Origin: Pagrus major
Lineage: Eukaryota; Chordata; Actinopteri; Spariformes; Sparidae
Direction: 5' to 3'
Length of the DNA stretch: 64,000 nucleotides
Assembly (NCBI RefSeq): GCF_040436345.1
Contig: NC_133234.1
Location: forward strand, 11,469,446-11,533,445
Below are positions 51,301-64,000 of this stretch, in pieces. The stretch's first letter is position 1. Each line of letters begins with the position of its first letter. The position numbers and the translations under genes are program-made. The notes under the pieces are model-generated. The model made no database searches. It was not told the origin of the DNA and saw only the letters and a list, made by a program, of their open reading frames with translations.

Positions 51301-54300
51301 TCATGCAATACTTAAACCTCATGGTGGTTCTAAAATCAATAGAATTCAGCCTCTGGAGACCTTGAATACTTGTAGCAAATTTCACAGCAGTCCATCGAAT
51401 AGTTGTTGAGATATTTTACTCTGAACCACAAATGTCAACCTTGGTGGCACTAGATGAAAAGTCAAGGGATCACCAGAGTCAGTAGGATTCATCCTCTTGG
51501 GGTCATGAATGTCTGTACAAAGTGTGTGCTCATTCATTAGTGGATGTTGAGATATTTCACCTAATAAGTAAAACATTTGACCTGCTTCAGAAGAGTTAAT
51601 CCTCTTGGTACCATGAATTTCTGTACAACATTTCACAGCAGTCCATCTAATAAATATTTCTGTCTGGACCAAAACGGTGGACTAACATTGTCACCCTTAA
51701 AGCCACACGTCCAGCCTGGCTAAACATTAACAATCAAAGGTATCAGGCAATTTAGTAAAGCTAGTTCATGATTAAAGAATAACCAATCTCCTGTTTTTCA
51801 CTTGGTTTGCATGCTGCTGTTACAGAGCTTTGTTTTGTCCTATCTTTTATTCTACATAAGGTCGAGGAATACAGTGTAAAATTCTCCCACAGAGCTGCAG
51901 AGTTGCATGATTAATGTTTATCACTAATGTGATAATCAAATGACCACTTAAATATTATCCCGACCATAAAACATTAACTTTTTCTGCAGCATTCAAATGT
52001 TAACATGTTGATAAAAGCTGGGTAATACCCTTCATAGGATATGGCTGGAAAACATTTTCACATCGGTACCACAGTATTGTTTTATTTCCTGTCTCATAAA
52101 AACATCAGTGAGTCTGTCCAAACATCTCACCTACTTTCACCGCTCTTCCTTTATGAATGTTTTTGGCTTGTATAGTGTCACAGTGCTGAAAACTCTGGAG
52201 ATTAACATGACTCAACAGCGATAATCAGGGAACTGTGATATCTGACTTGAACGGCCTGGTAACATATCTCAGATTAGCTGTATCAACTTCCCACAGATCT
52301 GTGAAAGGAAATGAATTACGACAGGAGAGAGGGTGGTTACATTTTGGAACAGAGACGGAGCCAAGAACGCTCTGGTGAAGCTGCTTGTGTTGACAGTCAC
52401 TCCTTCCCCTTCCCGGATAGGTGATTATATTTATTTGGTCTTGATAGTGATGACTTCGCCATCATGTGGAAAGGCTAAAAACTTATTTGTGCATGAATAC
52501 AAGTTTGGCCAGTTTAACTGTTTAAGGCTTAATGATATCTACATCCTATAATAACTCACAATGTCACCCTGTCTGTGGGTGATTGTGAGGACGTGAGGAC
52601 TTAATCAGCTGGTCGTGGGATGTTCCCCTGTGACTCACCCTGTTTTGGTCATCTTGCTGTGTGTTTACATGGAAAACAATGGCCAATTTATCAGTCAAAG
52701 CTTGTCTTCTAGATTCTGTTCAGTGTATACACAGTAGTGGGCTGTATTCAGTGTTTAGTACCCAAAGGTCATTCATGGGTAAAAGTTTAAAAGCAATTAA
52801 CAGTTTTGACGTTATCTGCTGAAGTTAGCATGCTAACCAGCTAGCTCCTAGCCACTTTTTACCTCAAGAGGTGACGATAGTAAACAACATCAATCCTCCC
52901 TCGGTGCTCCAAGCTCCCAGTCAGGGCAGACACGGCTAATAGGACCACTAGCTACACAGCTAGCTTAGCTAACTAGCTAATGGCAGCTACATTTAACAGT
53001 AGTTATTGGTTACTCTGGTGATTTGCTGCCCCCTATTTGTTCGGAGTATGAATTCGACAGGCGGCCAATTCTTACATATTGCAAAAGTAAAAGTAAATTC
53101 TACATATATTAACATGTACGTATGTATATACTGTATACTATGGGTCAACTAATTGTCAACCTGGCCAATTATCAGATCCACTATTCAGCATTTTTCCTAT
53201 TATCGGAATAAGTGTTTTTTCATTGTAGTAGTTTTGCCGATAATATAAGTTAATTTAAAAATGCACCACCTTGGCTCTTATGCAGCATGCATTTCGCAAA
53301 GTAACTAATTACTAAAGTTATCAAATAAATGTAGTAGTAAAAAGAACAATATTTGCCTCCAAAGTATAGCGAAGTGAAGGGAAATACTCAAGTAAAGTAC
53401 CTCAAAATTTTACTTAAGAACAGTATTTAGATAATGGAACTAGTTACATTCCATCACTGGCTGTAATAACATAATCAGGCTAGTGTCACTGCAAGTCAAT
53501 CTTTAATAACATGCTATCATACCTACTGTATGAGGTCATCTTTTTTATATTTGATTGCTTTTGTCAGAATGCAGTCGAGCAGAAATGGTGCTCGTTAAAA
53601 CTCAGTCCTCAGACGCTCCCATGTGATTTTGTCGGATAGAGGATGAGAGCCACATCCTACCTGAAGACACTCTTTGGTTAAATCCTGTTAACATTATCGC
53701 TGAGAGGCCATTGGAAATCTGTACATAAGCTTTGTTGGTCACCCAGTCAGATTTGAGGAAACATACCAGGTTTATACAGTCACTGACTCCCTGGAAGAGC
53801 CCCTGTGTCAGCCTCCTTCCTGCTGTGGAGCAGCCAAAACAATTACTCTCCATCCTCTCTCTTCCCAACAAAACTCTGTCCAACTGTTTGTGCAGTGACG
53901 AAGTGTTTTAATTTTAATTTTGAATAACTGTGTCCAAAAGCTTTTAAAGGGAAACTCCACCAATTTTACACAATTACGCAATTTTCAGTAATTTCAGATT
54001 ACAAGCACAAAAGGCTTTATACTACTTTTTTCACATATGAAGTAATACTCCGCAAGCACCTGTAAACACACTTTAATGTGTCAAATTGGTGGAGTTACCC
54101 TTTAACTTCTAGCCAGCCTTGGATGTATCTGACTCTGAGTCTGCAGCGGTGTCATGTAATCTAAAGTCCACAGTGAATAACTGAGTTTCTGTCTCAGGGA
54201 AATTCCTCCTGTCAGGAATGCAGCCAAAATAATATGACTCAGTCCACCCAGTTGATACAGTTGAGATGATGTAGTGCGTTCCCTTTGCTACAGTACATTG

Positions 54301-57300
54301 TGTTACTTTGGAAACAAGGCAGTGAACATTATTTTAGGAGTTGCCAGTTTATTAGGGGCACCAAGCTAAAACTAATGCAGTCTAACTGCAGTAAATCAGT
54401 TTGGAAGATTTAGTTGTGATACAGAGAGGTGTTTCGGTTATTCAGCCAACCTTCATTGATGTCAGTCGGGTGTACAAAATAATAGAAACACCTGTCACTG
54501 TAATGCTACCTTGCATCAGGTGTGACTAATAAACTGTCAAGTGACTGCATCTGTTTCAAATATCTGGGCGTCTAATGGTTTAGTGGCAACATTTTATTTT
54601 TCTAAGATGCATTTCTTTCTTCCTCGGTTGTTGGATTCATATTTATTCATGATTGATAGAGCATAAACAAGTTGCACATGGAGCTGTGTAGTTCTTGGCT
54701 GCACACCGAGGCACTAGCAATGATCAACCACAAGCAATAACAAACACTTTCCAAGCAATTTTTTACAACCAAGACTTTCTGGTAAGACTGTGATCGTATT
54801 TTTATCATAAGAGCCCAGTATTCATGTTTGCCAGCGCTCACATTGACAGACAATTAGTTTAATTTAATTATGTCCTTGAAATATCTAAGTAGGAATTGCC
54901 AGAGGAATGTGATTGTTACAGCTCTCATATCAACTCCAGTTCAAGTCTATCCACGTCCTTTACTCACAGCCTGTCCTTGACAACCGTTTGACTAATTAGA
55001 TTCCGTTTAATCATTAAAATGTTAATGATTACTTCATTTCTCAGCAAATGTTGTAATTAACATTCCATATAGAAAATGTCTGACTCACTCGCAGAGGCAA
55101 ATAGCTTAACGGAAGAACCGTGACAGTTAACTGAGTGTAAGATACAGACAGTAGGAATAATGTTTTTGACATCAGAATGTTTCCTGTGATTTTCAGCCAA
55201 GGCAGAGAGATGTAAATGTGCAAAAATGTAGTTAACTGTGTCTCAGCATTCAGGTTACCCATTTTATTTGACCACTGGAAAAATACTTGGTAGTCTAGTA
55301 GTCTAGTCCTCCTGTTTCTGTTGTTCATGGCTGATACTTAAACGACCTCCAAACGGAAAGAAATGGAAGAATTAGTTAATTTCAGTTGTCTTTGCTGAAG
55401 GTCAGATGATCAAAACAGACCGTAAATCACTGGCTTGTAGCTTCTGTGCGGTGTTGACTGAATGCCGGCTCATGGGGTGCGTTTGTTTGTCTGAGCAGGC
55501 AAGGTTTGTTAGCTCTGGGTGGTGACCTGCTATATGCCCCTTTTGTGAATGTGACTTCACTGAGCACACATACTGCATTTCATCTCTGTGTGGTTTGAAA
55601 TATAATGGCTGCCTGGATTTTAGCCCTATTAAATCAGGAAATCCGGGCAGAATTGTCACCAATCAGTCAAATGTTGTACACTATATCTATTTCTGTTATA
55701 TTTCTATTTGTTTATTTGTTTTTTTTTCCAGATTCCTCGGTTCCACCAAAATCTCTTTGAGAGAGCTTTCCACTGGTCAAGTGAGATCATTACCATCCAG
55801 AAATGTTCCTCTGGTCAATGAAAGTGGACAGAGTATTGGAGTAAGTTCCTGTCTTTATGGATTAAAAAAATTTAAGGAAGAATATCTTCCTTAAAAAACA
55901 AAAAGAAATAATTGACCAATTATCCATTTCCTTCCAGGCTACAATCAACCTTTTGATTGGCTATGATCCTCCCCCTAATGCTGCACCAAATCTCAACGAC
56001 CCTCAAGCAGGAGATGCTACAATGGATGCTGGTATGTTCGTGATTGTAATTATGCAGTAAAGATCAACTAGAGTCTTGTCAAGTGTTTGATCCTTCATCA
56101 TCTTGTTTTTCTGTTGATGAGGTGGTGGTGGTGAGGAGGGTGATGAAACTCTACCAGATGGGGGCCAAAGTGGCGCTGCAGGCGTCCCCTCGTCCTCCGG
56201 TCAGAATGCTAACCTCCGCCAGCGGGTGGCCAGGGCACAGAATCGCCACCGACTCGTCAATAAACCTCAGGACTTCCAGGTCAGTTTGATAATGTTTTTG
56301 CTAAAGAGCTACACGATTATCAGCCAAGATTAACAAGTTCGGCGCAAATCAGAATTTTTATTTTTGCAGATCAAGAACAGAACAGGTTGTTGTTGTTTAG
56401 CTTGCAGCCAAGAACTTAAAGCCACTATATGTAGGATAGTGGCTTTAATGTGGCATTTAGCTAGCATTAGAGTTAGGTGGTCAGGTTAGTCAGTGGTACA
56501 GTTTGCTGGGCACATAGGCCTACTATAGAAACCAACCATTTTTTTATTTTTTTTCTCCACAAACTGGCAACTATCAAGACTGTTGATCACTGACGAAACA
56601 CAGATATTTGAAATTGTTAATTAATAATCGTAATAATGTTTTTAAAGAAAAAATATATTTTTATTCTGCACCTTTCTACGAGCTCTGTAGATGTTTTATT
56701 TAAAAAAAAAATATTTGTCTTCATAAAAATGTATTAATATGACCTTTTAAAACTCCCACAACAGTTATTACTGTGGTTATGTATCTATAAGTCTTCAGTA
56801 TATCTAAAGAACTGAGGTAATCTAGGTCAGAATCATATGTTCTCATACTGTGATAATATGTATCTTCAGATTCGTGTCCGGATCATTGAGGCCCGGCAGT
56901 TGTCGGGCAACAACGTCAAACCAGTGGTGAAGGTCAATGTGTGTGGAGAGACCCACAGGACACGGATCAAGAGAGGAAACAACCCCTTCTTTGATGAGGT
57001 ACTCTCACTTGACTCTCACACAGAGAGATAGTAGACGACACAGATTCGACACAGAATAAAAATGTGTTCCTTTTGGTTTTATTGGCTCTTACAGAATTTG
57101 ACTTTAGAGCTACGCAACCAAAACTTTTTTCTGTATTTTTGCAGATTTTCTTCTACAACGTCCACATGCTCCCATCTGATCTGTTTGATAAGCACATCAG
57201 CTTCCGGGTCAGTACAGATATGTCCATTTTAAAGTCCCATCCTCTGTCAATATATATAGATATATTAACTGTGAGTTGTGCCCTCTCCTCTGCAGGTGTA

Positions 57301-60300
57301 TAATTCCTACTCACTGAGGGCTGACAGTCTCATGGGGGAATTCAAGGTACCTGGTTTAATTTAGTCTTGACACAATTGTTCATATGTAAAAAAAAAAAAA
57401 AAAAAGTGTATTTAGTGCCTTAATGTGAGACTGGCTGATCTGTTTTTTTGTTCTCTCACACAGCTCGATGTTGGTTATATTTACGATGAACCAGGTAAGC
57501 CGGTCACAAACCACAGATTTGTGTGTCATTTACATTTGCTCAGAGGACGCTGTTGTTCGGATTGTGGATGTCAGAATGTGACAGGATTATTATAGTGTTG
57601 TGTCAAAGTGGGATACGCACTGTTTACGAAAGTTAAACAAAGTAATTTATTCACCAGAATGATTAATTAACAAAAGTACAAAAACACATGGAGGGTGTTG
57701 GTCAGTGGGATTAGAAGTGTAGGGTGTGCATGAGAGGGCAGATGCATTCAAACAGAGTAAAGGGAAGAACTGAACAGGAACTAAAGCTACAACTTAACCA
57801 AATGGGTGCCCGCAGGGAAGGACAGAAAGAGACTTTTAGCGTCAGACTGGGAACACTGGGCCCAGCTGTTCTGAGAAATGATCACCTGCCCCACCCACCA
57901 GATAGAGAGGGCAGGGAAGGGCAGGTATCATCACAGTGATTTTGTTCAGAATAGGTGCCTATAAATGTTGTTAACTTGAAACTTGAAAAAAAAGAATCTT
58001 TTTATTTTTTTACATGATTTCTCAAGTATTATTAAAGTGACTATAATCAATATGTTTTTATTAACAATAGGCCACTTGACAACTCAAATGCGTATGGTGT
58101 TGCTCAAATTATACCCCATAGTTCCCATCAGCTTTATTAGGGTCTTTCAGCTCATTATTTTTGGTTTTCCTGCAACTTAACTGTTTTGATTCACTCTTCC
58201 TACTCTCATAGCGTAGCTTTCAGCTGAAAAGCTCTAAAAACTTACTGTAGACCGCCTGCTTAGCTCCAGCTTACACACAGACAGTCAAAGTCAGGAACCA
58301 GCTTGTGAACATAGTCGAGCATTTAAGCTATCAGCACTATCAGATATTTTCCTAAGAAGTTGGTGGAGACCAAAACAGAGCTAAAAAAGAGAGTGAATAA
58401 TGGACTTGAATGATATATGAATGATAATGTTGCCCAATAACTGCTGCATGTGTAAATAAGCAACTAATAGCTAAAAATGTCACAATATCAGGAGGTGGGA
58501 GATAATGTCTGTATTTTGTTCACAACTGGTCTTATAGTGCCTGCACGTGGCAAAAACTCAGTTAAGTAGTACATTTGAAGCATATATAAAATGTTAGCTT
58601 AGCATAATTGCTAGAGAATTCAAATGTAAAGTGGTGTAAAAGACATATACATTTCCAGATTTCACTTTTGTTTTTTAATTCTAAAACGGATTTTTAAAAC
58701 TTGATTCAATTTGACTTGAGTATGACTTTTTGTGTTGTGTATTTTATATACATTAATGTGCATCCTGTTGCAGCCCACTGTGTCATGAGGAAGTGGCTCC
58801 TGTTGAACGACCCCGATGACTCCAGCTCCGGGGCTAAAGGCTACCTCAAAGTCAGCCTCTTCCTAGTGGGGACTGGAGATGAGCCCCCGGTACGACTCAC
58901 AGCTCAGATCACTTTCACTGGCGCCGGTGGCTTCCTCTTTTCCTCATGTAAATATGGTGGCTACACCCCTCGCTCGCACTCATGGACTGTTTTCTTTTCT
59001 TCTCTCTCACATACTGTAGGTGGAGAAGAGAGAGTCAAATGACGACCAGGATGACATAGAGAGCAATCTGCTGCTGCCGGCTGGTGTGACCCTGCGATGG
59101 GCCACCCTGTCACTGAAGGTGTTCAGAGCTGAGGACATTCCTCAGAGTAAGACGAGTTTTATTTGTAACAAATGAACAGTTCATACATTGAAAACTCTAT
59201 GTTGACATTAATTCCCATTCTGTGGCTGCCACAACTAGTAAAAGTGAGAAGAGTACGTTACTAAACTGTGAAATAAATGATGATTGTTTGATTAATTCTT
59301 CCTGTGTGTTCTTATGTCAGTGGATGATGCGTTCGTCCAGACCATGAAGGAAATTTTTGGAGGAGATGAAAATAAGAAGAACCTGGTGGATCCCTTCTTA
59401 GAGGCTCGCTTCGCCGGCAGAAAGGTTCCTGATCATTGATGTCTTTATAGCTCAAGTGGATATATATATGTATATGTTGTGTAACAGAAGAAATGCTGAT
59501 GTGGCCATTCTGTCTCCCCAGCTGTGTACTCAGATCGTTGAGAAGAACGCGAACCCAGAGTGGAATCAAGTACTGAACCTCCAAGTAAAGGTAAGAGGTC
59601 ACAATGATGAAAAGATGTGTTTTAGTAAGAAAGTAATGGACATCATGAATTAAGTTTTAAAATGTTTTAACCTTTTTTGTATTTGCTGTAGTTCCCATCT
59701 ATGTGTGAGCGTGTCAAACTGACGGTCTTTGATTGGTAAGTCAAACAAGATTGCAATTATATCTAAAGGTGAAGTTTTTGACCACTAGTGGTACTATGGA
59801 GCCATGTTTTTATTTGTGGCTCCCTGTTTAGTTTGTTTTGCATACTGTATTGAAATGCACAAGCGTGCATATGCAAATGGCTAGTGCTAGTGCTATACAC
59901 ATGAGTAAAGGAAACATCAATGTAAACATAGGACGGAGGTTTTGAAATATTCCACTTTATGAGGAAGGAAATGTACTAAGCAAATTTTTTAGACCCAAAG
60001 GGTACACACAATATGTTTTGGTTAGAAACACTAAACGTACACATAACTTGTGTTTGTTTACATGAAAACTGCACAATGCACCTTTAAGAGATTTCAGTCT
60101 GTGCCATTCTGTATCTGAGTAGAGGCAGCGTTCTTTGGTACTAAGAGTTATCCAGGGTTGAGAAAGTGTAACGCAATATTTGCGCAGTGTGGTCAGCTGT
60201 GCTGTGTAAGTGTGTGTGTGTGTGTGTGTGTGTTTCCAAACTCCAGCACCAACTACATGAGAATACTGTAGAAGCCTATGACTAAGTGCTATGCAGGCCC

Positions 60301-63300
60301 CTCCCTTCCCCTCAGTAACATGCCCTGGGATCCTGTTGGCACCGTCTCTCAGCCAGTTTTCATTATTGTGCATTTCTGAGTGAACGAAGAGTCCGATTAC
60401 TCAGGTCCAGGAAGGCTGAGGGGAAATAAGCACAAGGTTAGAAAAACTGTGTGTGCCCCAGAAGGTGGTGAAAACACAATTCAGAGCCGAAAGGCCAAAA
60501 GATGCATTGTTGAAAGAGAGACTGTGTACTTCCTCCATTAAGTAGAGCATAACAGTACTCATACGTTGTGAAATTTGCATGGTATTTAACAGTTAAACAT
60601 AAGTCAGTGCTGTGTGTGTATGCTAAAGGTGTCGTGTGTGTGATTGCAGGGATCGTTTGACAGGAAATGATGCTATTGGCACCACGTACCTGAACCTGGC
60701 CAAGATTGCCTCCTCTGGTGGAGAGATAGAAGGTATTAAAACTTATTGAGTGAAAACCCATGTATAGTAGTTCATACCTTAGCCATTGCATTTAAGATAT
60801 TAATTATTGTATCACTGTGTGAAACAAAAAACATTTTACAGTTGAAAACCACTGTTACTCTCATGTGTCTGTTTGTTATTAACTTCTAAATGGTACTTAA
60901 AATGTCCTTTTTCTCCTGGAATAGAGGAACATGCGGGAAATGGGGAAATGCCATCATTCGAAGGTTCAACTGCGCTCTTTTTTTGCCCCGTGTTGCATGA
61001 GATGTTACGCCTAAAGCATGTCATCTACGCCTACCGGCTAAATGAGTCTCGTTCTGTGTGCACATTGCTAATAAAGCTGTGCTGTGCTCTGTTTTGATAT
61101 TAGCATTAGGATTTAAATGTTTAACTGTTTTTGTTGTCGTCGTGTCTGCCCCTTGCTTCACCCAGCATTCACTGTTTCAGTCTGTCCATAACCACCGCCT
61201 CAAATAAAGCCACACCGACATACTAACATTAAAGGTGCACTATGTAGTTTTGGGGACAACATTTTAATCACAAGAGAAAGCTCTTGATTGATTGATTTTT
61301 TGTTTTGTTTTGTTTTTATGCCTAAAAAAACTAATCAGCAAACTCATACTGTTTTACTTTGTTTATATGTGGCAGACCCTGCCACCTTTCTAGCCTCAAA
61401 CAGTGTTCCAGGACCTTACTTTCCTCTGAGAACAGCTTGTTTTTTCGGTTATGGAAAAGATAAATATTTGTATGTAGTTTGTATTATTACCTCATTAATA
61501 TTGTAAATATTACAATTCTGACTTTGAATTTCTTCTCCAAAACTACATAATGCCCCTTTAAAACTTTGCTTAGCTTAGCTGGAGTCTAATCTTAAAGAGG
61601 TTAAGTCTGCTTCCATGTCTCCACAGCTAACACAGGACAGGCTGAAGTTGGTTTCCTGCCTGTCTTCGGTCCTTGCTATGTCAACCTGTACGGCAGCCCC
61701 AGAGAGTTCAGTGGCCTGCCAGACCCCTATGAGGATCTTAACTATGGCAAGGTTGGGATGAGGACTTGTTACAATTGTAATCCATCATTTTATTTTATTT
61801 TTATTTTCCCTTTATTGGTTTCTTACATTTCATATAACGTCTTGCAGGGAGAGGGCGTGGCGTACAGAGGCAGGATCATGGTCGAGCTGTCCACTAAGCT
61901 TGAGGGGAAAGCAGATAAAGCAGTAGACAGTATCCACAGTGATGACATCCTGGTGGCACAGGTATGATGACTATGACTATCCTCTGACTGATACCTGACA
62001 AGTGTGGTTCTGTGTGACAACAGTGTGGTTTCACTTGTCCAAGATTTAGAACGTGACGAGACGTTTTTTCTGCAAAAACCTTAAAGGAGACCTATTATGT
62101 TTTCATTCTTTCCTTTCCTTCAATGTTTTATATATACAGTATGTTCATGTGCATGTAAAAAAAAAAAAAAGTCAATTCTCCCACCGAAGACACTGCTCCT
62201 GAAATGCCTCGTCAGTAGTACCGCCTCTGATACCGTGACTTTGTGACATCACACTACGTCCCCAGGTCACACATTTGCATAATTTATGCCTAGTGGCTAC
62301 TTTGGCTTGTAAAAATTAATCTAGCACAGCTGCTCTGTTGTTGTTAATGGTGCTGGGTCAGGCGTGTGTGAGCTGACCAATCAGAGCAGATTGGGTATTC
62401 AGGAGGAGGGGCCTTAAAGAGACAGGAGCTAAAATGGAGCGTTTCAGACAGAGGGGGAATACAGTGCTGCAGCATGAGAAACTGGATGTGATTTTTGAGC
62501 ACTTCATCATGTGAACCTATTCCTAGTAGTCACCTAAAATAAGATTATGAACCTGAAAATGAGCATAATGTGTCTCCTTTAGAAAGTTTCACTCTTCTCT
62601 TTTCATCCCTACATTAGAAGTACCAGAGGAGGAGGAAGTACTGTCTATGTGCAGTCTTCCACAGCGCCTCCATGATACAGGAACCAGGAGAGCCAATCCA
62701 GTTTGAGGTCAGCATCGGCAACTACGGGAACAAGTTGGACACCACCTGCAAACCGCTGGCCTCCACCACTCAGTATAGCTGTGCTGTGTTTGATGGTGAG
62801 TGTGGAAGCTGCTATCTGCTCTGTTCACACACTAAAGAAAACCTGCAACCTTATCAAGGGGGTTCTTAATTTTCGCGTAATCGTTCTAGGTAACCACTAC
62901 TATTACCTGCCCTGGTCGGACACTAAGCCGGTGGTTGTGGTGATCTCATTCTGGGAGGACATCAGCCACCGCCTGGACACTGTCAACATCATCCTCTACA
63001 TTAGTCACCACCTGGTAATACTGCACAATCCTCTGTAATCCACAAAAACTTTAATTACAATCAGAGTTTATGATTTATGGCTTGTTGGTTTGCAGTCATT
63101 AAAGCATGTAGTGTTGCACTAATGTTTGGTACGTGTGTGTACTTGTGCAAATGTGAAAATCAGTCATAGAAGTTTAAAGTGTGAATGTAATCCTCACCCC
63201 TATTGTATTGTTGTTGCAGCAATCCAACCTGGAGGCATTTAAAACTGCCATCCTGGCGAAAGTCTCTGACAACCAACTTGTAGAGGTGTGGCTGAAGTTG

Positions 63301-63847
63301 CTCAACCAGCTGATCGAAGACCTAGAAAGGTAAATAAACAATGTGGTGTTTCTAAAAATTACAGCAAGATCATTTTTGCTGTCTGGGCCTTTTTTTTTTT
63401 TTAATGTAATAAAAAATCAGAGTGGGACAAAAACTAAGGAAAATGTGTTGAAATTAGTCTGACCAAAAAAAAAAACAGGTAGTAAACACATAAGAGTGTA
63501 TCGGATGATTATTTAATATAATCTTTTGCAAAAAATTTTTTCTGGTGGTAATTCTAGTTCCACACATTGGCAAAGCAGTTAATACATGACAATTACTTTA
63601 CAGTCATAAATATAGTACCTATTGAGTCCCATGTTTGTCTCTGCTCTACCACAGTTTCCCAACACCGGAGCTTGAGGGACGCTCCAACCTGACAGCTCTG
63701 GACATCCAAATCAAGAAGTTGCGAGACAGCGCTTTGACCACCATCAGGGACGGGGCCAGACGCATGAGAGAGGAGGCCAGAGAGATCCGTGACACTCTGT
63801 CCGACATCGAGTCCTGGGCGGACAAACTTAAAGTGCTGGCTGAGGAG
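48372..63847 (+). CDS. myof: Myoferlin (or myoferlin-like), N-terminal 766 codons; continues beyond the window
   Basis: A membrane-anchored multi-C2 ferlin for Ca-dependent vesicle fusion, myoblast fusion and membrane repair. Exons: 48372-48459, 49268-49323, 49629-49720, 55732-55840, 55938-56031, 56122-56279, 56870-56998, 57145-57207, 57296-57346, 57464-57494, 58774-58889, 59020-59146, 59321-59424, 59522-59590, 59692-59735, 60650-60732, 60925-60963, 61627-61751, 61848-61961, 62618-62795, 62890-63014, 63220-63329, 63655-63847. All are in phase. C2A is residues 1-115 (PDPV with Asp21, NPVWNEVLEFDL). C2B starts at residue 200 ([31 protein letters not shown]). FerI follows ([14 protein letters not shown]). 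C2C covers about 354-475 ([28 protein letters not shown]). The FerA helical region follows to the last exon ([20 protein letters not shown]). C2A and C2B match myoferlin far better than dysferlin. Whether it is myof or a fish paralogue (myofl) is undecided. Confidence 0.95.
49444..49502. repeat. Perfect 22-bp inverted repeat (hairpin) in a myoferlin intron
   Basis: CATGGTCAATACATACTGTG continued by AC (49444-49465) is followed, after a 15-base spacer, by its exact reverse complement at 49481-49502. Transcribed from either strand it would fold into a 22-bp stem with a 15-nt loop. It sits between exons 2 and 3 and has no recognised family. Confidence 0.9.
51010..51690 (+). repeat. Dispersed GCTAA-rich teleost repeat (copy 3, longest)
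   Basis: Contains AACTAAATGCTAATGTCAGC, GTTAGCATGCTAATGTTATT and repeated near-copies of TTTCACAGCAGTCCAT, ATTCATCCTCT and GTTGAGATATTT. The repeated sentence-like segments show internal tandem structure of about 100-130 bp. It belongs to the same family as 19.9 kb and 32.4 kb. Confidence 0.65.
53085..53460 (-). repeat. Dispersed teleost repeat (inverted copy of the element at 1.4-2.3 kb)
   Basis: The reverse complement begins CCAGTGATGGAATGTAACTAG, then continues with ACTTGAGTATTTCCCTTCAC and TACTTTGGAGGCAAATATTG. These match the copy at 1439-1910 nearly word for word, including the later CAATTATCAGATC-type segment. Confidence 0.8.
53944..54105. mobile_element. Compact 162-bp MITE, family E
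   Basis: The left end TTAAAGGGAAACTCCACCAA and the right end, in reverse complement TTAAAGGGTAACTCCACCAA, match over 23 bases with a single mismatch. At 162 bp it is the smallest and best preserved of the TTAAAG-ended elements in this window. No coding capacity; it lies in myoferlin intron 3. Confidence 0.85.
60208..60232 (+). repeat. (GT)n microsatellite in a myoferlin intron
   Basis: About 12 uninterrupted GT units between exons 15 and 16. The minus-strand frame across it is low-complexity. Confidence 0.9.
60925..60963 (+). other. myof: 39-nt probable cassette exon of myoferlin (13 codons)
   Basis: Behind an acceptor ATAG and before a GTTCAA donor is an open 39-base segment encoding [13 protein letters not shown] after the shared split Gly/Glu codon. 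Both sides are phase 1, so it can be included or skipped without changing frame. Human MYOF isoforms are known to differ by 13 residues at the corresponding place between C2C and the following domain, the same length. The peptide itself is not conserved. The donor is weak, which suits regulated skipping. Confidence 0.6.
61229..61561 (+). mobile_element. Inverted-repeat element, family A, copy 3 (myoferlin intron)
   Basis: It runs from TTAAAGGTGCACTATGTAG to CAAAACTACATAATGCCCCTTTAA, with the core words CCCTGCCACCTTTCTAGC and CTCTGAGAACAGCTTG. Same orientation as the copies at 22.2 and 27.7 kb. It sits in the intron just after the cassette exon. Confidence 0.8.
62081..62581 (+). mobile_element. 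Inverted-repeat element, family B, full-length copy (myoferlin intron)
   Basis: It starts TTAAAGGAGACCTATTATG and ends GAGCATAATGTGTCTCCTTT, which are near inverse. It is about 500 bp and contains GTGTGAGCTGACCAATCAGA and GTTTCAGACAGAGGGG, shared with 23.5 kb and, inverted, with 7.8 kb. It ends about 36 bases upstream of the exon at 62618, so the 3' splice region of that intron is partly element-flanked. Confidence 0.8.
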
Positions 63848-64000
63848 GTACAGACAGAACTCTCTGAACTGATACTGCTCTGGGATAGCCGTTCAGAAGT
63901 GTTTCCGAGTGCTTAGATTATTCACACTACCTCAGGCGAAAACAGTCTCAAGTTTGAAAAAAATTGGGAAATTATGCAATAATATTTCACATCATAACAT

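Larger units (their letters stand above)
49721..55731 (+). other. myof: 6-kb third intron of myoferlin
   Basis: The longest intron of the gene, with donor GTAAGT and a long pyrimidine tract before the acceptor at 55730-55731. It holds a (TC)n run at 50699-50721 and the repeats described separately near 51.0, 53.1 and 53.9 kb. No exon-like segment with good phase was seen. Long first introns in ferlins often host enhancers, but nothing here shows that directly. Confidence 0.6.

Overview
This window is nuclear DNA of a ray-finned fish, most likely a percomorph teleost. The support is multi-exon vertebrate genes with GT-AG introns, AT-rich introns full of short TTAAAGG-ended transposon remnants and long CA/GT microsatellites, and protein sequences close to mammalian orthologues. 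There are no prokaryotic features, rRNA, tRNA genes or CRISPR arrays. The species is not identified.

Layout: (1) 306-382, minus strand: first coding exon of wipi1, which continues out of the window to the left. (2) 2.6-14.1 kb, plus strand: complete prkar1a (type I-alpha regulatory subunit of protein kinase A), with a promoter carrying two perfect cAMP-response elements, one non-coding first exon, ten coding exons (380 aa) and a 2.4 kb 3' UTR. (3) 15.7-26.4 kb, minus strand: complete fam20a (secretory-pathway pseudokinase, 11 coding exons, 536 aa), tail to tail with prkar1a. (4) 26.5-34.4 kb: intergenic, rich in microsatellites and repeats, perhaps with unassigned 3' exons of the next gene. 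(5) 34.4-45.0 kb, minus strand: an EF-hand/WD40-repeat gene of the WDR49/WDR64/WDR95 type (14 supported exons, 853 codons, both ends uncertain). (6) 48.4 kb to the right edge, plus strand: the first 23 exons (766 codons) of a myoferlin gene, divergent from the WD40 gene.

The order wipi1 - prkar1a - fam20a matches human 17q24, so the left half is conserved synteny. The WD40 and myoferlin genes lie beyond what I know of that block. The genes do not form a common pathway: autophagy (wipi1), cAMP signalling (prkar1a), Golgi phosphorylation and biomineralisation (fam20a), probably a cilium/testis WD40 scaffold, and membrane fusion/repair (myoferlin).

The non-coding part is dominated by dispersed repeats. 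At least five short inverted-repeat element families begin TTAAAG and end CTTTAA. A separate element in the WD40 gene intron has perfect 62-bp terminal inverted repeats and an internal array of palindromic CTCGAGATCTCGAG-type units; it is the most unusual structure seen. I found no convincing novel gene system. Exon boundaries were read by eye from splice signals, reading phase and family knowledge.
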